DNA of 64,000 nt from Streptococcus devriesei DSM 19639 (GTDB lineage: Bacteria; Bacillota; Bacilli; Lactobacillales; Streptococcaceae): positions 176,994-240,993 of the forward strand of contig NZ_AUIN01000012.1 in assembly GCF_000423725.1 (NCBI RefSeq). The letters are read 5' to 3'. Made by a program: the position numbers and the translations under genes. Below the pieces are notes generated by a model. It ran no database searches. It saw nothing but the letters and a program-made list of their open reading frames with translations, and had not been told where the DNA came from. Positions within the stretch are counted from its first letter, which is position 1. Each line of letters starts with the position of its first letter. Positions 46,866 to 55,869 of this stretch are shown in pieces.

Positions 46866-48557
46866 ATGGATAACAAACAATTAGTTGCAGAAGAACTGAC
46901 TAAAGTTATTAGTGATTTAGATACTGACAGCATTTTGGATTTGCTTGAAAAGCCTAAAAACGCTGAGATGGGAGATGTAGCTTTTCCCGCCTTCAGCTTG
47001 GCTAAAACCATGCGCAAAGCACCGCAAATGATTGCCGCTTCACTGGCTGAACAAATTGATGTCAGTCATTTTGAAAAAGTTGAAGCTGTCGGTCCTTATA
47101 TCAACTTCTTTCTCAACAAAACAGAAATTTCAGCACAGGTTCTGAAAGATGTTATCAAGCAAGGCAGCAGCTATGCTCAAAAAACAATCGGGCAGGGCCG
47201 CTCAATTACCATAGACCTCTCCAGCCCCAATATTGCAAAACCGTTTTCGATCGGGCACCTGCGCTCAACAGTCATCGGAGATGCTCTGTCCAATATTTTT
47301 CAAAAATTGGGCTATAAGACCATTAAAATCAATCATCTAGGTGACTGGGGCAAGCAATTCGGCATGTTGATTGTGGCCTACAAAAAATGGGGAGATGAAG
47401 AAGCTGTCAAGGCTCATCCTATTGACGAGCTTTTAAAACTTTATGTCCGCATCAACGCTGAGGCCGAAAAGCAGCCGGAAATTGACGAAGAAGCGCGCGA
47501 ATGGTTCCGCAAATTAGAAAACGGTGACAAAGAAGCACTTGAGCTCTGGCAGTGGTTCCGCGATGAAAGTTTGGTCGAATTCAACCGTCTTTATAAGGAA
47601 TTAGGTGTTAATTTTGACAGCTACAACGGGGAAGCATTTTACAATGACAAGATGGATGAAGTCGTTGATTTACTAACGCAAAAAGGGCTGTTAGAAGAAT
47701 CTGACGGAGCCCAGGTTGTCAATCTTGAAAAATACGGCATTGAGCACCCTGCCCTCATCAAAAAATCGGACGGGGCTACGCTTTATATTACCCGTGACTT
47801 GGCTGCCGCTCTCTACCGCAAACGTGAATATGATTTTGCCAAATCCCTCTATGTTGTCGGACAGGAACAAGCAGCCCACTTTAGACAGTTAAAGGCTGTT
47901 CTGACAGAGATGGGATACTCTTGGGGACAAGACATCGAGCATGTTTCCTTTGGACTGGTAACTAAAAATGGGAAAAAGCTGTCAACCCGCAAAGGCAATG
48001 TTATCCTGCTTGAGCCGACCATTGCCGAGGCTGTCAAACGCTCTCTGGCTCAGATTGATGCCAAAAATCCTGATCTGGCAAACAAGGAAGAGGTTGCCCA
48101 CGCTGTCGGTGTCGGAGCTATTAAATTTTACGACCTGAAAACAGACCGCAACAACGGCTATGACTTTGATCTTGAAGCCATGGTTTCCTTTGAAGGGGAA
48201 ACTGGGCCTTATGTCCAGTATGCCCATGCCCGTATCCAATCCATTCTCAGAAAAGCCGACTTCCAGCCTGATGAAAAAGCAGTCTATCATTTAAACGATG
48301 CTGAAAGCTGGGAGATTATTAAGCTCATTCAGGCCTTCCCGGACACCATTGCCAAGGCAGCAGATAATTTCGAACCTTCTGTTATTGCTAAATTCGCCAT
48401 CAACTTGGCACAGAGTTTCAATAAATTCTATGCCCATACACGCATTCTTGATAACAGTCCAGAGCGCAGCAGCCGCTTAGCGCTCAGCTATGCAACGGCT
48501 ACTGTCCTCAAAGAAGCACTGCGCTTGCTCGGTGTAGAAGCTCCGGATGAAATGTAA
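46866..48557 (+). CDS. argS: Arginyl-tRNA synthetase
   Basis: 563 residues from the ATG at 46866 (GAGGAGACA upstream). Class I synthetase: the HIGH-type signature is SIGHLRST within [14 protein letters not shown] context, and the KMSKS-equivalent is LSTRKGN. The C-terminal DALR anticodon-binding domain ([16 protein letters not shown] onward) is complete. Divergent from argR by about 170 bases. Confidence 0.95.
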   Translation: MDNKQLVAEELTKVISDLDTDSILDLLEKPKNAEMGDVAFPAFSLAKTMRKAPQMIAASLAEQIDVSHFEKVEAVGPYINFFLNKTEISAQVLKDVIKQGSSYAQKTIGQGRSITIDLSSPNIAKPFSIGHLRSTVIGDALSNIFQKLGYKTIKINHLGDWGKQFGMLIVAYKKWGDEEAVKAHPIDELLKLYVRINAEAEKQPEIDEEAREWFRKLENGDKEALELWQWFRDESLVEFNRLYKELGVNFDSYNGEAFYNDKMDEVVDLLTQKGLLEESDGAQVVNLEKYGIEHPALIKKSDGATLYITRDLAAALYRKREYDFAKSLYVVGQEQAAHFRQLKAVLTEMGYSWGQDIEHVSFGLVTKNGKKLSTRKGNVILLEPTIAEAVKRSLAQIDAKNPDLANKEEVAHAVGVGAIKFYDLKTDRNNGYDFDLEAMVSFEGETGPYVQYAHARIQSILRKADFQPDEKAVYHLNDAESWEIIKLIQAFPDTIAKAADNFEPSVIAKFAINLAQSFNKFYAHTRILDNSPERSSRLALSYATATVLKEALRLLGVEAPDEM

Positions 48558-48572
48558 AAAACACAAGCAAAC

Positions 48573-48644
48573 AAGGCCGATTCCGGCTCCTTCGCACCAG
48601 CGTGCATGCTGGCTAGTAACTGGGGTTCATTCGGCTTTAAAGCC
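48573..48644 (+). other. Inverted-repeat stretch 3' of argS
   Basis: GCCGA and TCGGC enclose a hairpin CCAGC-GTGCAT-GCTGG (48597-48612). GGCTTTAAAGCC (48633-48644) follows, possibly ending argS transcripts. No coding potential. Confidence 0.4.
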
Positions 48645-48664
48645 TGTCCTACTTAAAAATAAGA

Positions 48665-48842
48665 AGCTCTATGAAGAGCTCAGAGTGTAGACAAAGTCTT
48701 TTTTGAGACTTTCCTTAGGTGATAACGGACGGTAGCGACTTCCGTTGGAATTCCATACCTAAGATTTGAGCCTAAGGTCTCAAATCTTCCGAGTGCCTGA
48801 AGCACAGAGGTTTCAGGCACTTTTATCACGGTGGAAAGTCTC
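48665..48842 (+). ncRNA. Cloverleaf-like structured element, unassigned
   Basis: A perfect 10-base outer stem, GAGACTTTCC (48705-48714) with GGAAAGTCTC (48833-48842), and a coaxial GTGATAA/TTATCAC (48719-48725, 48823-48829). They enclose three perfect hairpins: AACGGA/TCCGTT (48724-48746), AAGATTTGAG/CTCAAATCTT (48761-48788) and GTGCCTGAA/TTCAGGCAC (48793-48820). AAAGTCT at 48693-48699 can pair instead with 48706-48712. A leading hairpin AGCTCT/AGAGCT lies at 48665-48680. Could be a small RNA or a MITE-like repeat; no known family recognised. Confidence 0.5.
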
Positions 48843-48990
48843 GGTTAGGGCTTGCAAATAAGTACCATTCAAATTGACATTTGCAGAGCTGCAAAGACAT
48901 ACATGTATAAAAAGTTTTTAGCAGCAGGTTCTTCCTTACTAAATTTACGGTTTTGCCCACCCGGCTTATGAAATGAAACAAACTCGAAAA

Positions 48991-49018
48991 AAGACAAGCC
49001 TCAAATGAAGCTTGTCTT
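48991..49018 (-). terminator. Terminator downstream of the bacteriocin operon
   Basis: AAGACAAGC and GCTTGTCTT, 9-base perfect stem with A and T flanks. It is convergent between the argS side and the bacteriocin/immunity genes. 48843-48990 shows no gene. Confidence 0.7.
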
Positions 49019-49073
49019 CAGGCCAGAAATTATTTCAAAATAACTCCTCAATACCGTTTAAGATTTTTATCAA

Positions 49074-49430
49074 TCAATTCTTCTTTTTCGTTAACCATCT
49101 GACAATACCGGCAACCAACAGGACTGTTATTAAACCCAAAGCGACAATAATCACCGTGGAGTTCACTATAGTAGGTAAAGTGTCAATTCTATTGATTAAA
49201 CGCATGACAGAAAGAACGGCAAGAAGAAGCAGTACAGAAGATTCAATCCTGATAAAAGAAGTCATCTCATTATCAATTGCCCACAGAAAGCCCGGGAAAC
49301 AAACTAATGAAATCGCTATTACAAACAGGTTTGACATACTCTCTTCACCATTGTTAATAACTGTCATCATAAGAATATTTGATATGATGATAATTGCTGT
49401 ACAAATGATAAAAGAACTTTTTCTTCTCAC
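49074..49430 (-). CDS. Four-helix membrane protein, probable bacteriocin immunity protein
   Basis: 118 residues from a GTG at 49430, placed five bases after GAGGTGG; an upstream GTG at 49439 falls inside that site. About four hydrophobic segments and a basic C-terminal end (RWLTKKKN). No family recognised. It lies 43 bases downstream of a double-glycine bacteriocin gene on the same strand, the usual place for its immunity protein, hence the call by context. Confidence 0.55.
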   Translation of the reverse strand: MRRKSSFIICTAIIIISNILMMTVINNGEESMSNLFVIAISLVCFPGFLWAIDNEMTSFIRIESSVLLLLAVLSVMRLINRIDTLPTIVNSTVIIVALGLITVLLVAGIVRWLTKKKN

Positions 49431-49473
49431 GATAACCACCTCAAAACGTAGATTGATTTAACAAATGCCTCGG

Positions 49474-49701
49474 TTAGGTTGCCAGACCATAGCCAATCAT
49501 TGCGCCTGATGCTGCACTAAGACCCCAGTAAGCTGCTGCTGCTCCCCAACCAATCGGGCCGGTAGCCATACAAACAGCCATCGTTGCAGCACCATAAACC
49601 GTAGCACCAGCAAAAACACGATCCCAATTGACCCCGCCTTCAATGCTGGCAAGCATGTCTGCATCCATCATTTCAAAATGGTCAAAAGCTAAAGAATTCA
49701 T
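49474..49701 (-). CDS. Class II bacteriocin precursor with double-glycine leader
   Basis: 75 residues. Leader of 23 residues ending DMLASIEGG, cut by a PCAT-type ABC transporter after the Gly-Gly. The mature part of 52 residues is Gly/Ala-rich and hydrophobic, with a single cysteine and several G-x-x-x-G-like helix-packing motifs (GAATMAVCMATGPIGWGAAA), typical of Blp/two-peptide class IIb bacteriocins. GGAGATTGTTGTC precedes the ATG. No partner peptide or transporter is in the window. Regulation by BrsR or ComE is plausible but not shown. Confidence 0.85.
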   Translation of the reverse strand: MNSLAFDHFEMMDADMLASIEGGVNWDRVFAGATVYGAATMAVCMATGPIGWGAAAAYWGLSAASGAMIGYGLAT

Positions 49702-49731
49702 GACAACAATCTCCTTTAATTTTTATATTTT

Positions 49732-49749
49732 GCTAACATTGAGCTAACA
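49732..49749. repeat. Short direct repeat in the bacteriocin leader
   Basis: GCTAACA at 49732-49738 and 49743-49749, 11 bases apart (one turn), between the promoter region and the start codon. Could be a regulator contact. Confidence 0.3.
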
Positions 49750-49793
49750 GCTTCATTGTAAGCCTTTTCTTTTAGGAAATAAACCAAAAAACA

Positions 49794-49818
49794 AAAGTTT
49801 AATAATTATGTAAACTTT
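49794..49818. promoter_or_regulatory. Palindrome upstream of the bacteriocin gene
   Basis: AAAGTTTA and TAAACTTT, perfect 8-base arms with a 9-base spacer, 93-117 bases before the start codon. Candidate operator; regulator unknown. Confidence 0.35.
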
Positions 49819-49869
49819 AGTAAATGGTTACGTCATTTTCTTGTAAAATAAAGCAGACAGCTACTCTGC

Positions 49870-50808
49870 CTAATCATCTTCAACAAAACGGCCGATAATA
49901 TTGACGTTATCTGCAACAGAGACAAAAGCATCCTTGTCTGTTTTTTTCATGATGTCCTTAAAATCATTAAATTCGGCACGCGTGATGATTGTGATAAGAA
50001 CAGCCTTGTGTTCATGATTATAGGTTCCTTCGGCATCATTAATGATAGTCACGCCGCGATTGAGCTTCTTGTGAATCATGCGAATCACGCGGCTGGGCCT
50101 GCCGGTAACAATCATGGCCTGCATTTTCTTTTGCTTAACGAAAACAGCATCCGTCATTCGGCTGGATACAAAGATGGTAACCATCGAATAAAGCGCATAC
50201 TGCCAGCCGAAGGTCATGCCCGCCACAGCCATAATCAAAACATTGACCACCAAAGAGACTGTTCCAACCTTGCGCCCTGTTTTTTTACGAACTAAAAGAC
50301 TGATAATATCCGTTCCGCCGCTTGAAACATTGTTGCGAAGCGCAAAGCCAATGCCCACCCCCATGACCAAGCCGCCAAAGATGGCGTTCATCATCGGGTC
50401 AGGTGTCAGCGTAATCTGAGGAATGAATTGGATAAACAGCGAGCTCAGAGTGACTGTAATAAAGGTGAAAACAGTAAACTTATGTCCAATAGTGTACCAA
50501 GCCATAATCAAGAGCGGTATATTAACAGCGTAAAAGGTTACTGAAACGGGAACAGTGATACCGGCATACTCAGCTGACAAGGCAGACACGATCTGTGCCA
50601 GACCGGTAGCTCCGCTGGCATAGACTTTCCCCGGCTGAAAGAAAAAATTAACCGCAATAGAGGACAGCAAAGCATAAATAATAGAACCGGAAATCCGCTC
50701 ACCATATTTCTCCCGCGAAATAGACGAGAGAACATGGATGAGCTGATAGCGCTTGGCCAGCCGTTTGAGGCGATGCTTAAAAACGATGACGAATTTATTT
50801 TTATTCAT
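49870..50808 (-). CDS. YitT family membrane protein (DUF161 + DUF2179)
   Basis: 312 residues. A basic N-terminus, six or so helices with the YitT blocks FFQPGKVYASGATGLAQI and NNVSSGGTDIISLLV, then a C-terminal DUF2179 domain (MQAMIVTGRPSRVIRMI to EFNDFKDIM). Function unknown. Its ATG overlaps the aspS stop by one base (TAATG), so it is coupled to aspS. Confidence 0.88.
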   Translation of the reverse strand: MNKNKFVIVFKHRLKRLAKRYQLIHVLSSISREKYGERISGSIIYALLSSIAVNFFFQPGKVYASGATGLAQIVSALSAEYAGITVPVSVTFYAVNIPLLIMAWYTIGHKFTVFTFITVTLSSLFIQFIPQITLTPDPMMNAIFGGLVMGVGIGFALRNNVSSGGTDIISLLVRKKTGRKVGTVSLVVNVLIMAVAGMTFGWQYALYSMVTIFVSSRMTDAVFVKQKKMQAMIVTGRPSRVIRMIHKKLNRGVTIINDAEGTYNHEHKAVLITIITRAEFNDFKDIMKKTDKDAFVSVADNVNIIGRFVEDD

Positions 50809-52562
50809 TATTTTTCAGAAGGGTCTAATACATTTAAGGAAAGCTCATCGAGCTGTTGAGCAGAGACAGGGCTGGGAGCCTGAGTCATTGGATCAGAGGC
50901 TCTGTTGTTCTTTGGAAAGGCAATAACTTCACGAATATTATCCTTACCAGCCAGCAGCATGACTAAGCGGTCAAGGCCAAGAGCCAGCCCGCCATGCGGT
51001 GGAAAACCATAATCCATGGCTTCAAGCAAAAAGCCAAATTGTTCTTGGGCATTGTCTTTTGTAAAACCCAGAGCTTTGAACATGCGTTCCTGCAATTCTC
51101 TTTGATTAATACGCAGACTTCCGCCGCCAAGCTCATAACCGTTGAGTACAATATCATAGGCAACGGCTCGAACCTTGCTCAGATCTCCTTCCAGTTCCTG
51201 AGCTGTATTCTCTTGCGGCAGTGTGAAAGGGTGGTGGGCACTGGTATAGCGGCCCTCTTCTTCTGACCATTCAAACATGGGCCAGTCAACTACCCAGAGA
51301 AAATTAAACTTAGATGGATCAATGAGACCCAGCTCTTTGCCCAAGTGATTGCGCAGTGCTCCCAGGGCATTATTTGCCACATCCAAGCTGTCTGCTACAA
51401 AAAGAACTAAATCATTTTCTTCCAGCTGTAAACGTTCTGTCAACCTATCAGCAATTGGCAAGAGGAATTTAGCGATGGGACCCGCAGCTTCTCCCTTGCT
51501 GTACTTGATCCAAGCCAAACCTTTGGCACCAAATGGCTTGACAAAGTCTGTCAACTTATCAATGGCTTTTCGCGAATACTTATCAGCAGCATTTTTAGCG
51601 ACAAGAGCTTTAACAGCCGGGGCTTCTGAGAAGACTTTAAAGTCAATTCCCTTGACAAGCTCTGTCACGTCCTGCAAAAGCATGTCAAAGCGAGTATCCG
51701 GCTTATCAGAACCATAATGATTCATGGCATCATCATAAGTCATGCGTGGGAAAGGAAGAGTCACATCAAAACCTTTCGTATCTTTCATTACTTTGGCAAG
51801 CATGCCTTCTGTGATGTCTTGAATTTCCTGATCTGTCAGAAATGAAGTTTCTAAATCCACCTGTGTAAATTCAGGCTGGCGATCCCCCCGCAGATCCTCA
51901 TCACGGAAGCACTTAACAATCTGATAATAACGGTCAAAACCAGCATTCATTAAAAGCTGCTTAGTAATCTGCGGGCTTTGAGGAAGGGCATAGAAATGAC
52001 CTCGGCTGATACGGCTTGGCACCAAGTAATCACGCGCCCCTTCCGGCGTTGACTTAGCCAGCATCGGTGTTTCAACATCTATAAATTCCAGCCCATCAAG
52101 GTAATTGCGAATTGAGTGCGTCACTTTGGCACGCAGTTTAAAGTTTTCTAACATCTCAGGGCGGCGCAGGTCAAGGTAACGATAGCGCAGGCGCGTTTCA
52201 TCAGCAGCTTCCACACCATCCTTGATTTCAAAAGGTGTTGTCTTGGAACGGTTTAAGATCTCCAAAGCTTCAACCTGCAGTTCAACCTGACCGGTCGGCA
52301 ATTTATCGTTGGCCTGAGCACGCTCAACAACAAGACCGGTTGCCTCAATAACATATTCGCTGCGCAGAGCCTCTGCCGCTTCGACAACCTCTTTTGCGGC
52401 TTGTTCAGGATTGATGACCAGCTGCATGATGCCTTCGCGGTCACGCAAATCAATAAAAATAAGACCTCCAAGATCCCGCCGGCGTCCGACCCAGCCTTTT
52501 AAGGTCAATTTTTGGCCAACATGTTCTGAGCGCACGGCTCCTGCATACATTGAACGTTTCAT
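50808..52562 (-). CDS. aspS: Aspartyl-tRNA synthetase
   Basis: 584 residues from the second of two adjacent ATGs (52562). N-terminal OB anticodon domain ([20 protein letters not shown]), class II motif 2 [20 protein letters not shown], the bacterial GAD insertion and motif 3 [12 protein letters not shown]. No clear ribosome site precedes the start, so initiation may depend on a long leader (52566-52720). Upstream to 52959 I see only a possible TATAAA and no gene. Confidence 0.95.
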   Translation of the reverse strand: MKRSMYAGAVRSEHVGQKLTLKGWVGRRRDLGGLIFIDLRDREGIMQLVINPEQAAKEVVEAAEALRSEYVIEATGLVVERAQANDKLPTGQVELQVEALEILNRSKTTPFEIKDGVEAADETRLRYRYLDLRRPEMLENFKLRAKVTHSIRNYLDGLEFIDVETPMLAKSTPEGARDYLVPSRISRGHFYALPQSPQITKQLLMNAGFDRYYQIVKCFRDEDLRGDRQPEFTQVDLETSFLTDQEIQDITEGMLAKVMKDTKGFDVTLPFPRMTYDDAMNHYGSDKPDTRFDMLLQDVTELVKGIDFKVFSEAPAVKALVAKNAADKYSRKAIDKLTDFVKPFGAKGLAWIKYSKGEAAGPIAKFLLPIADRLTERLQLEENDLVLFVADSLDVANNALGALRNHLGKELGLIDPSKFNFLWVVDWPMFEWSEEEGRYTSAHHPFTLPQENTAQELEGDLSKVRAVAYDIVLNGYELGGGSLRINQRELQERMFKALGFTKDNAQEQFGFLLEAMDYGFPPHGGLALGLDRLVMLLAGKDNIREVIAFPKNNRASDPMTQAPSPVSAQQLDELSLNVLDPSEK

Positions 52563-52959
52563 CATTAAACACCAAGAGCGAACAGAAAAAATAGCTGCTT
52601 TCCAGACTTTCTTAGTAAAATGAAGCCTTGAAAATCTCGCCTTTCTGTCCGAGTTCCATTCCTTTCATCTATAGCAATTGATTTTATATATTCCTCATCT
52701 ATTTTAGCACAAAGAACATAAAAACCCCACCCCATTTAGGAAGAGTTTTGAACCTTCTAGATTAAATGCCAAAAAATAGTTTATAATAACCATATTAACT
52801 CAAAAACCACCTGCTGCTGCAGCTTAATACAGCCAAATGCTACGAAAAGTAGCCAAAAAATCCAAAATGACAATCTTAGTAACTTGTTTTGCTAGCTGTT
52901 TTTGGCTAAACTAAAGACCATCTGCAAGGATAATGATAAATAGTTGAGGAGTAAAAAAC

Positions 52960-53796
52960 ATGACTTTTGAAGAAAAACTAAAACACTACCGTAAACAGGC
53001 TGGTCTGTCTCAAGAAAAAATGGCAGAGCTTATCGGCGTGTCCAGACAGGCTGTCACCAAATGGGAGACCGGAACAGGGGTTCCTGATATTTCCAATTTA
53101 ATCGCTATTTCTGAGCTCTTTCAAGTTTCTCTGGATGATTTATTACTGGATGAAAAGATGGCAAAAGCTCAAACAGATTTTATCTACAACAGCAGTACAG
53201 AATACGACATTGACAGACTGAAACACTTTGACATCAAGCTTGGCGGCGCCAAGCAGGTCATTGTCAAGGCTGTTAACAGTGAAAAAATTAAGATCCGCCT
53301 AGCCAGCAATACCTTAAAAACAGTGGCCGAAGAGCTCAAGCTGAAAATCGATGATGTCCGCAATAAAATTGACTTAGATATCCATAAATCAGGGAAACTG
53401 ACAGAAGCTGTCCTCAAAGACGAACTGACTATCTTCCTTTATCTGCCGCAAAAATATCTGGGCAAAGTTGAATTGGAAGTCAACTGCAAGCAACTAAAAC
53501 TAAGTCATATCGCCAATGACAGTTTTGAGCTGGACGGCAAAGTGTCAGAAGTGACTATTGACGGCGGCCAGGGCGAAATAGAGCTCAACAGCAATCTGGA
53601 TATGATGGTGACTGTCCTTGCTCACAAAGGCGGTATTGCCCTCAATCAAATTTCATCCACATCAACAATCCAAGTGCCTGCTGATTATCCTTTCCAAGCC
53701 GTTAAAAAAGGAATAGCGACACGGATGACTTTCGAGGAAATGGCAAGCAGACAGAGAATTTCTCTGCTGAAGAGGCTGAAAATTATATCGAGCTAA
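52960..53796 (+). CDS. XRE-family regulator with DUF4097-like C-terminal domain, 3' frameshifted
   Basis: 278 residues as read. N-terminal HTH_3 (KLKHYRKQAGLSQEKMAELI, then GVSRQAVTKWETGTGVPDI) and a beta-rich C-terminal half like DUF4097 sensors of cell-envelope or toxin-antitoxin regulators. The last ~30 residues after VKKG do not look native. A -1 shift in the AAAAAA run at 53704-53709 gives instead RNSDTDDFRGNGKQTENFSA and the family-like end LNGLRSELVIAR, stopping at 53831. So either a mutation or a programmed shift. GAGGAG precedes the ATG. Confidence 0.75.
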   Translation: MTFEEKLKHYRKQAGLSQEKMAELIGVSRQAVTKWETGTGVPDISNLIAISELFQVSLDDLLLDEKMAKAQTDFIYNSSTEYDIDRLKHFDIKLGGAKQVIVKAVNSEKIKIRLASNTLKTVAEELKLKIDDVRNKIDLDIHKSGKLTEAVLKDELTIFLYLPQKYLGKVELEVNCKQLKLSHIANDSFELDGKVSEVTIDGGQGEIELNSNLDMMVTVLAHKGGIALNQISSTSTIQVPADYPFQAVKKGIATRMTFEEMASRQRISLLKRLKIISS

Positions 53797-53930
53797 ATGG
53801 ATTGAGAAGCGAACTTGTCATTGCCAGATAATAGATAAAAAGGCAGCAGACAAAGTCTGAAACACAGCAAAAGATGAGGCTGGGACAAAAGTCCTTCCTC
53901 TTTTAATTATTTAAGATATAGCGGTTTGAC

Positions 53931-54096
53931 GCAGTGGCTGGCTTTCCTTTTGCCACAAGGTCAAAGCGGAAAACCTAGCCAACTGTGCGGGGGTGGGAGT
54001 GAAACGGTCTGGGGAGAGACCGTTTCAGGTCACCACCTTGAAACTAGGGAGTGGTGAGAACCAAAATTTTCAATTTTTGGGTTCTTTCCCACTCCC
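53931..54096. repeat. Structured streptococcal intergenic repeat 3' of hisS
   Basis: An outer stem GGGAGTG (53995-54001) with CACTCCC (54090-54096) encloses three hairpins: GAAACGGTCT/AGACCGTTTC (54001-54026), GGTCACCACC with GTGGTGA (54028-54057) and AACCAAAATT/AATTTTTGGGTT (54059-54083). A preceding arm GGCTGGCTTTCC pairs with GGAAAACCTAGCC (53936-53980). CTGTGCGGGGGTGGGA is a phrase I know from intergenic repeats in several streptococci. The block ends eight bases from the hisS stop and may double as its terminator. A GAGGCTGGGACAAAAGTCC motif precedes it. Confidence 0.55.
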
Positions 54097-54104
54097 GTTT
54101 GTAG

Positions 54105-55382
54105 TTAGTTCACTTTAGCAAAAACAGAGGCAAAATCATTGATAAGGGCATCAAAACTTACCGTCATCTCTTCGCGTGTCTGATTATTTTTGATGGTGAC
54201 CTGACCGGCTTCAACTTCACTTTCGCCAAGAGTAATCACGGTTTTAGCTTTAAAGGCATCTGCCGACTTGAACTGAGCCTTAATTTTACGGCCGAGATAA
54301 TCACGCTCCGCAGCAAAGCCCTGTCTGCGAATTGCTTGAACAAGTTCTAAGGCCTTACTGTTAACACTGCTGCCAAGAACAGCGACATAGACATCTAAGC
54401 TGTCATCAAGCGGCAGCTCAATGCCTTGCTTTTCAAGAACCAACAGCAGACGCTCAAGACCCAGTCCAAAGCCGAAACCAGCTGTTTGCGGTCCGCCGAA
54501 ATACTCTACCAGACCATCATAGCGGCCGCCCGCACAGATAGTCAATTCAGATTGATCAACCGTCGTGATAAATTCAAAAATCGTATGGTTATAATAATCC
54601 AGTCCGCGTACCATGTTGGTATCGATGACATAAGGAATATCAAGTGCTTCAAGCATTTCACGCACTGCTGCAAAATGCTCCTGTGATTCCTCATCCAGAT
54701 AGTCAAGAATGGAAGGTGCATTTTCCACCGCCGCTTTATCCTCTTTTTCCTTAGAATCCAGCACACGCAGCGGATTTTCATCTAAACGGCGCTGGCTGTC
54801 CTTGGACAAGCTCTCCCGCATCGGCGTCAGATAATCAATCAAGGCTTGGCGATAAGCCATGCGGCTTTCGGTATTTCCCAGGCTGTTGAGGTGCAGAACA
54901 ACATCTTTAATGCCAAGCTCAGCAAACAGCTGATAGGCCATGGCAATCGTTTCAACATCAGTCGCCGGATTGCTGGATCCAAAACATTCTACACCAATCT
55001 GATGAAACTCCCGCAGGCGCCCCGCCTGAGGCCGCTCGTAGCGAAACATGGAACCGATATAGAAAACTTTGACCGGCTTTTGCACTTCCGGTGCAAAAAA
55101 TTTATTCTCCACATAAGAGCGCACAACCGGTGCTGTCCCTTCCGGACGAAGCGTAATATGGCGGTCTCCCTTGTCATAAAAATCATACATTTCCTTGGTG
55201 ACAATGTCTGTCGTATCGCCGACCGAACGGCTGATGACTTCATAGTGTTCAAATATCGGCGTCCTAATCTCACCGTAGTGGTATTTTTTAAAGGTCTCAC
55301 GCGCCAGATTTTCCACATACTGCCATTTGGCAGACGCTGTCGGTAAAATATCCTGTGTTCCCTTTGGTTTTTGCAGTTTCAT
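54105..55382 (-). CDS. hisS: Histidyl-tRNA synthetase
   Basis: 425 residues from the ATG at 55382 ([14 protein letters not shown]); the frame stays open 19 codons upstream but homologues begin here. Class II motifs: [11 protein letters not shown], motif 2 [20 protein letters not shown], the histidine A loop [13 protein letters not shown] and motif 3 GFGFGLERL. C-terminal anticodon domain is complete. No strong ribosome site is visible at this start. No T-box element is seen in the 430 bases upstream. Confidence 0.95.
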   Translation of the reverse strand: MKLQKPKGTQDILPTASAKWQYVENLARETFKKYHYGEIRTPIFEHYEVISRSVGDTTDIVTKEMYDFYDKGDRHITLRPEGTAPVVRSYVENKFFAPEVQKPVKVFYIGSMFRYERPQAGRLREFHQIGVECFGSSNPATDVETIAMAYQLFAELGIKDVVLHLNSLGNTESRMAYRQALIDYLTPMRESLSKDSQRRLDENPLRVLDSKEKEDKAAVENAPSILDYLDEESQEHFAAVREMLEALDIPYVIDTNMVRGLDYYNHTIFEFITTVDQSELTICAGGRYDGLVEYFGGPQTAGFGFGLGLERLLLVLEKQGIELPLDDSLDVYVAVLGSSVNSKALELVQAIRRQGFAAERDYLGRKIKAQFKSADAFKAKTVITLGESEVEAGQVTIKNNQTREEMTVSFDALINDFASVFAKVN

Positions 55383-55599
55383 ATTAAGATACAGAAGAGC
55401 ATTCATAAAATAGAAAATCATCGCAGTACAGCAGCACACTGGACAGTTCTTTCCCCAACATTTTTAGTCTGTGTTCAAGCCGGACACAAACTGCATGCTC
55501 TCATCTTCCTTTCTCTTTTCTCGTAATCCTCTCTATTTTATCATAAAACAGAGCACAAAGCAGTCCTAATCTCAAAAACTGCTAAAGGAATGAACGACC

Positions 55600-55779
55600 T
55601 TGCCATCTCGACTATCCAAAATAATCGAACTTCAAATAACACCGCAAGTAAAAGAACTGCCACCAACAACTGTTTTAGATAGTATTTTCATGACCTCAGA
55701 CCTTCGTGCAGAACCATTTTTTACCATCATTTTTACCGCCTTCAACATCAAAGACCGTCCTGCTGCTTATCTGTTTTAA
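55600..55779 (+). CDS. Possible 59-residue ORF or gene remnant
   Basis: From a TTG at 55600 (AAAGGA ten bases upstream) reads MPSRLSKIIELQITPQ and later LPPTTVLDSIFMTSDLRAEP, ending DRPAAYLF. Composition is protein-like but I recognise no family. A competing ATG at 55590 in another frame stops early. It may be the tail of a decayed gene. The other sequence between 55383 and 55869 looks non-coding. Confidence 0.25.
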   Translation: MPSRLSKIIELQITPQVKELPPTTVLDSIFMTSDLRAEPFFTIIFTAFNIKDRPAAYLF

Positions 55780-55869
55780 TGACGTTTTCATAAAAAATGA
55801 GGCAAAGTATTGATTTTCCTGAAAAATAGAGCTATAATGCCTTGTCAATAAATTTTTAGGAGAAAAAAA

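Noticed and set aside
55383..55600. T-box leader upstream of hisS
   Set aside because: No AGGGTGGNACCGCG-type T-box sequence or specifier stem was found; likewise upstream of argS and aspS.
55783..55869. c-di-AMP (ydaO) riboswitch before the KimA-type gene
   Set aside because: The leader is under 90 bases and shows none of the conserved ydaO core.
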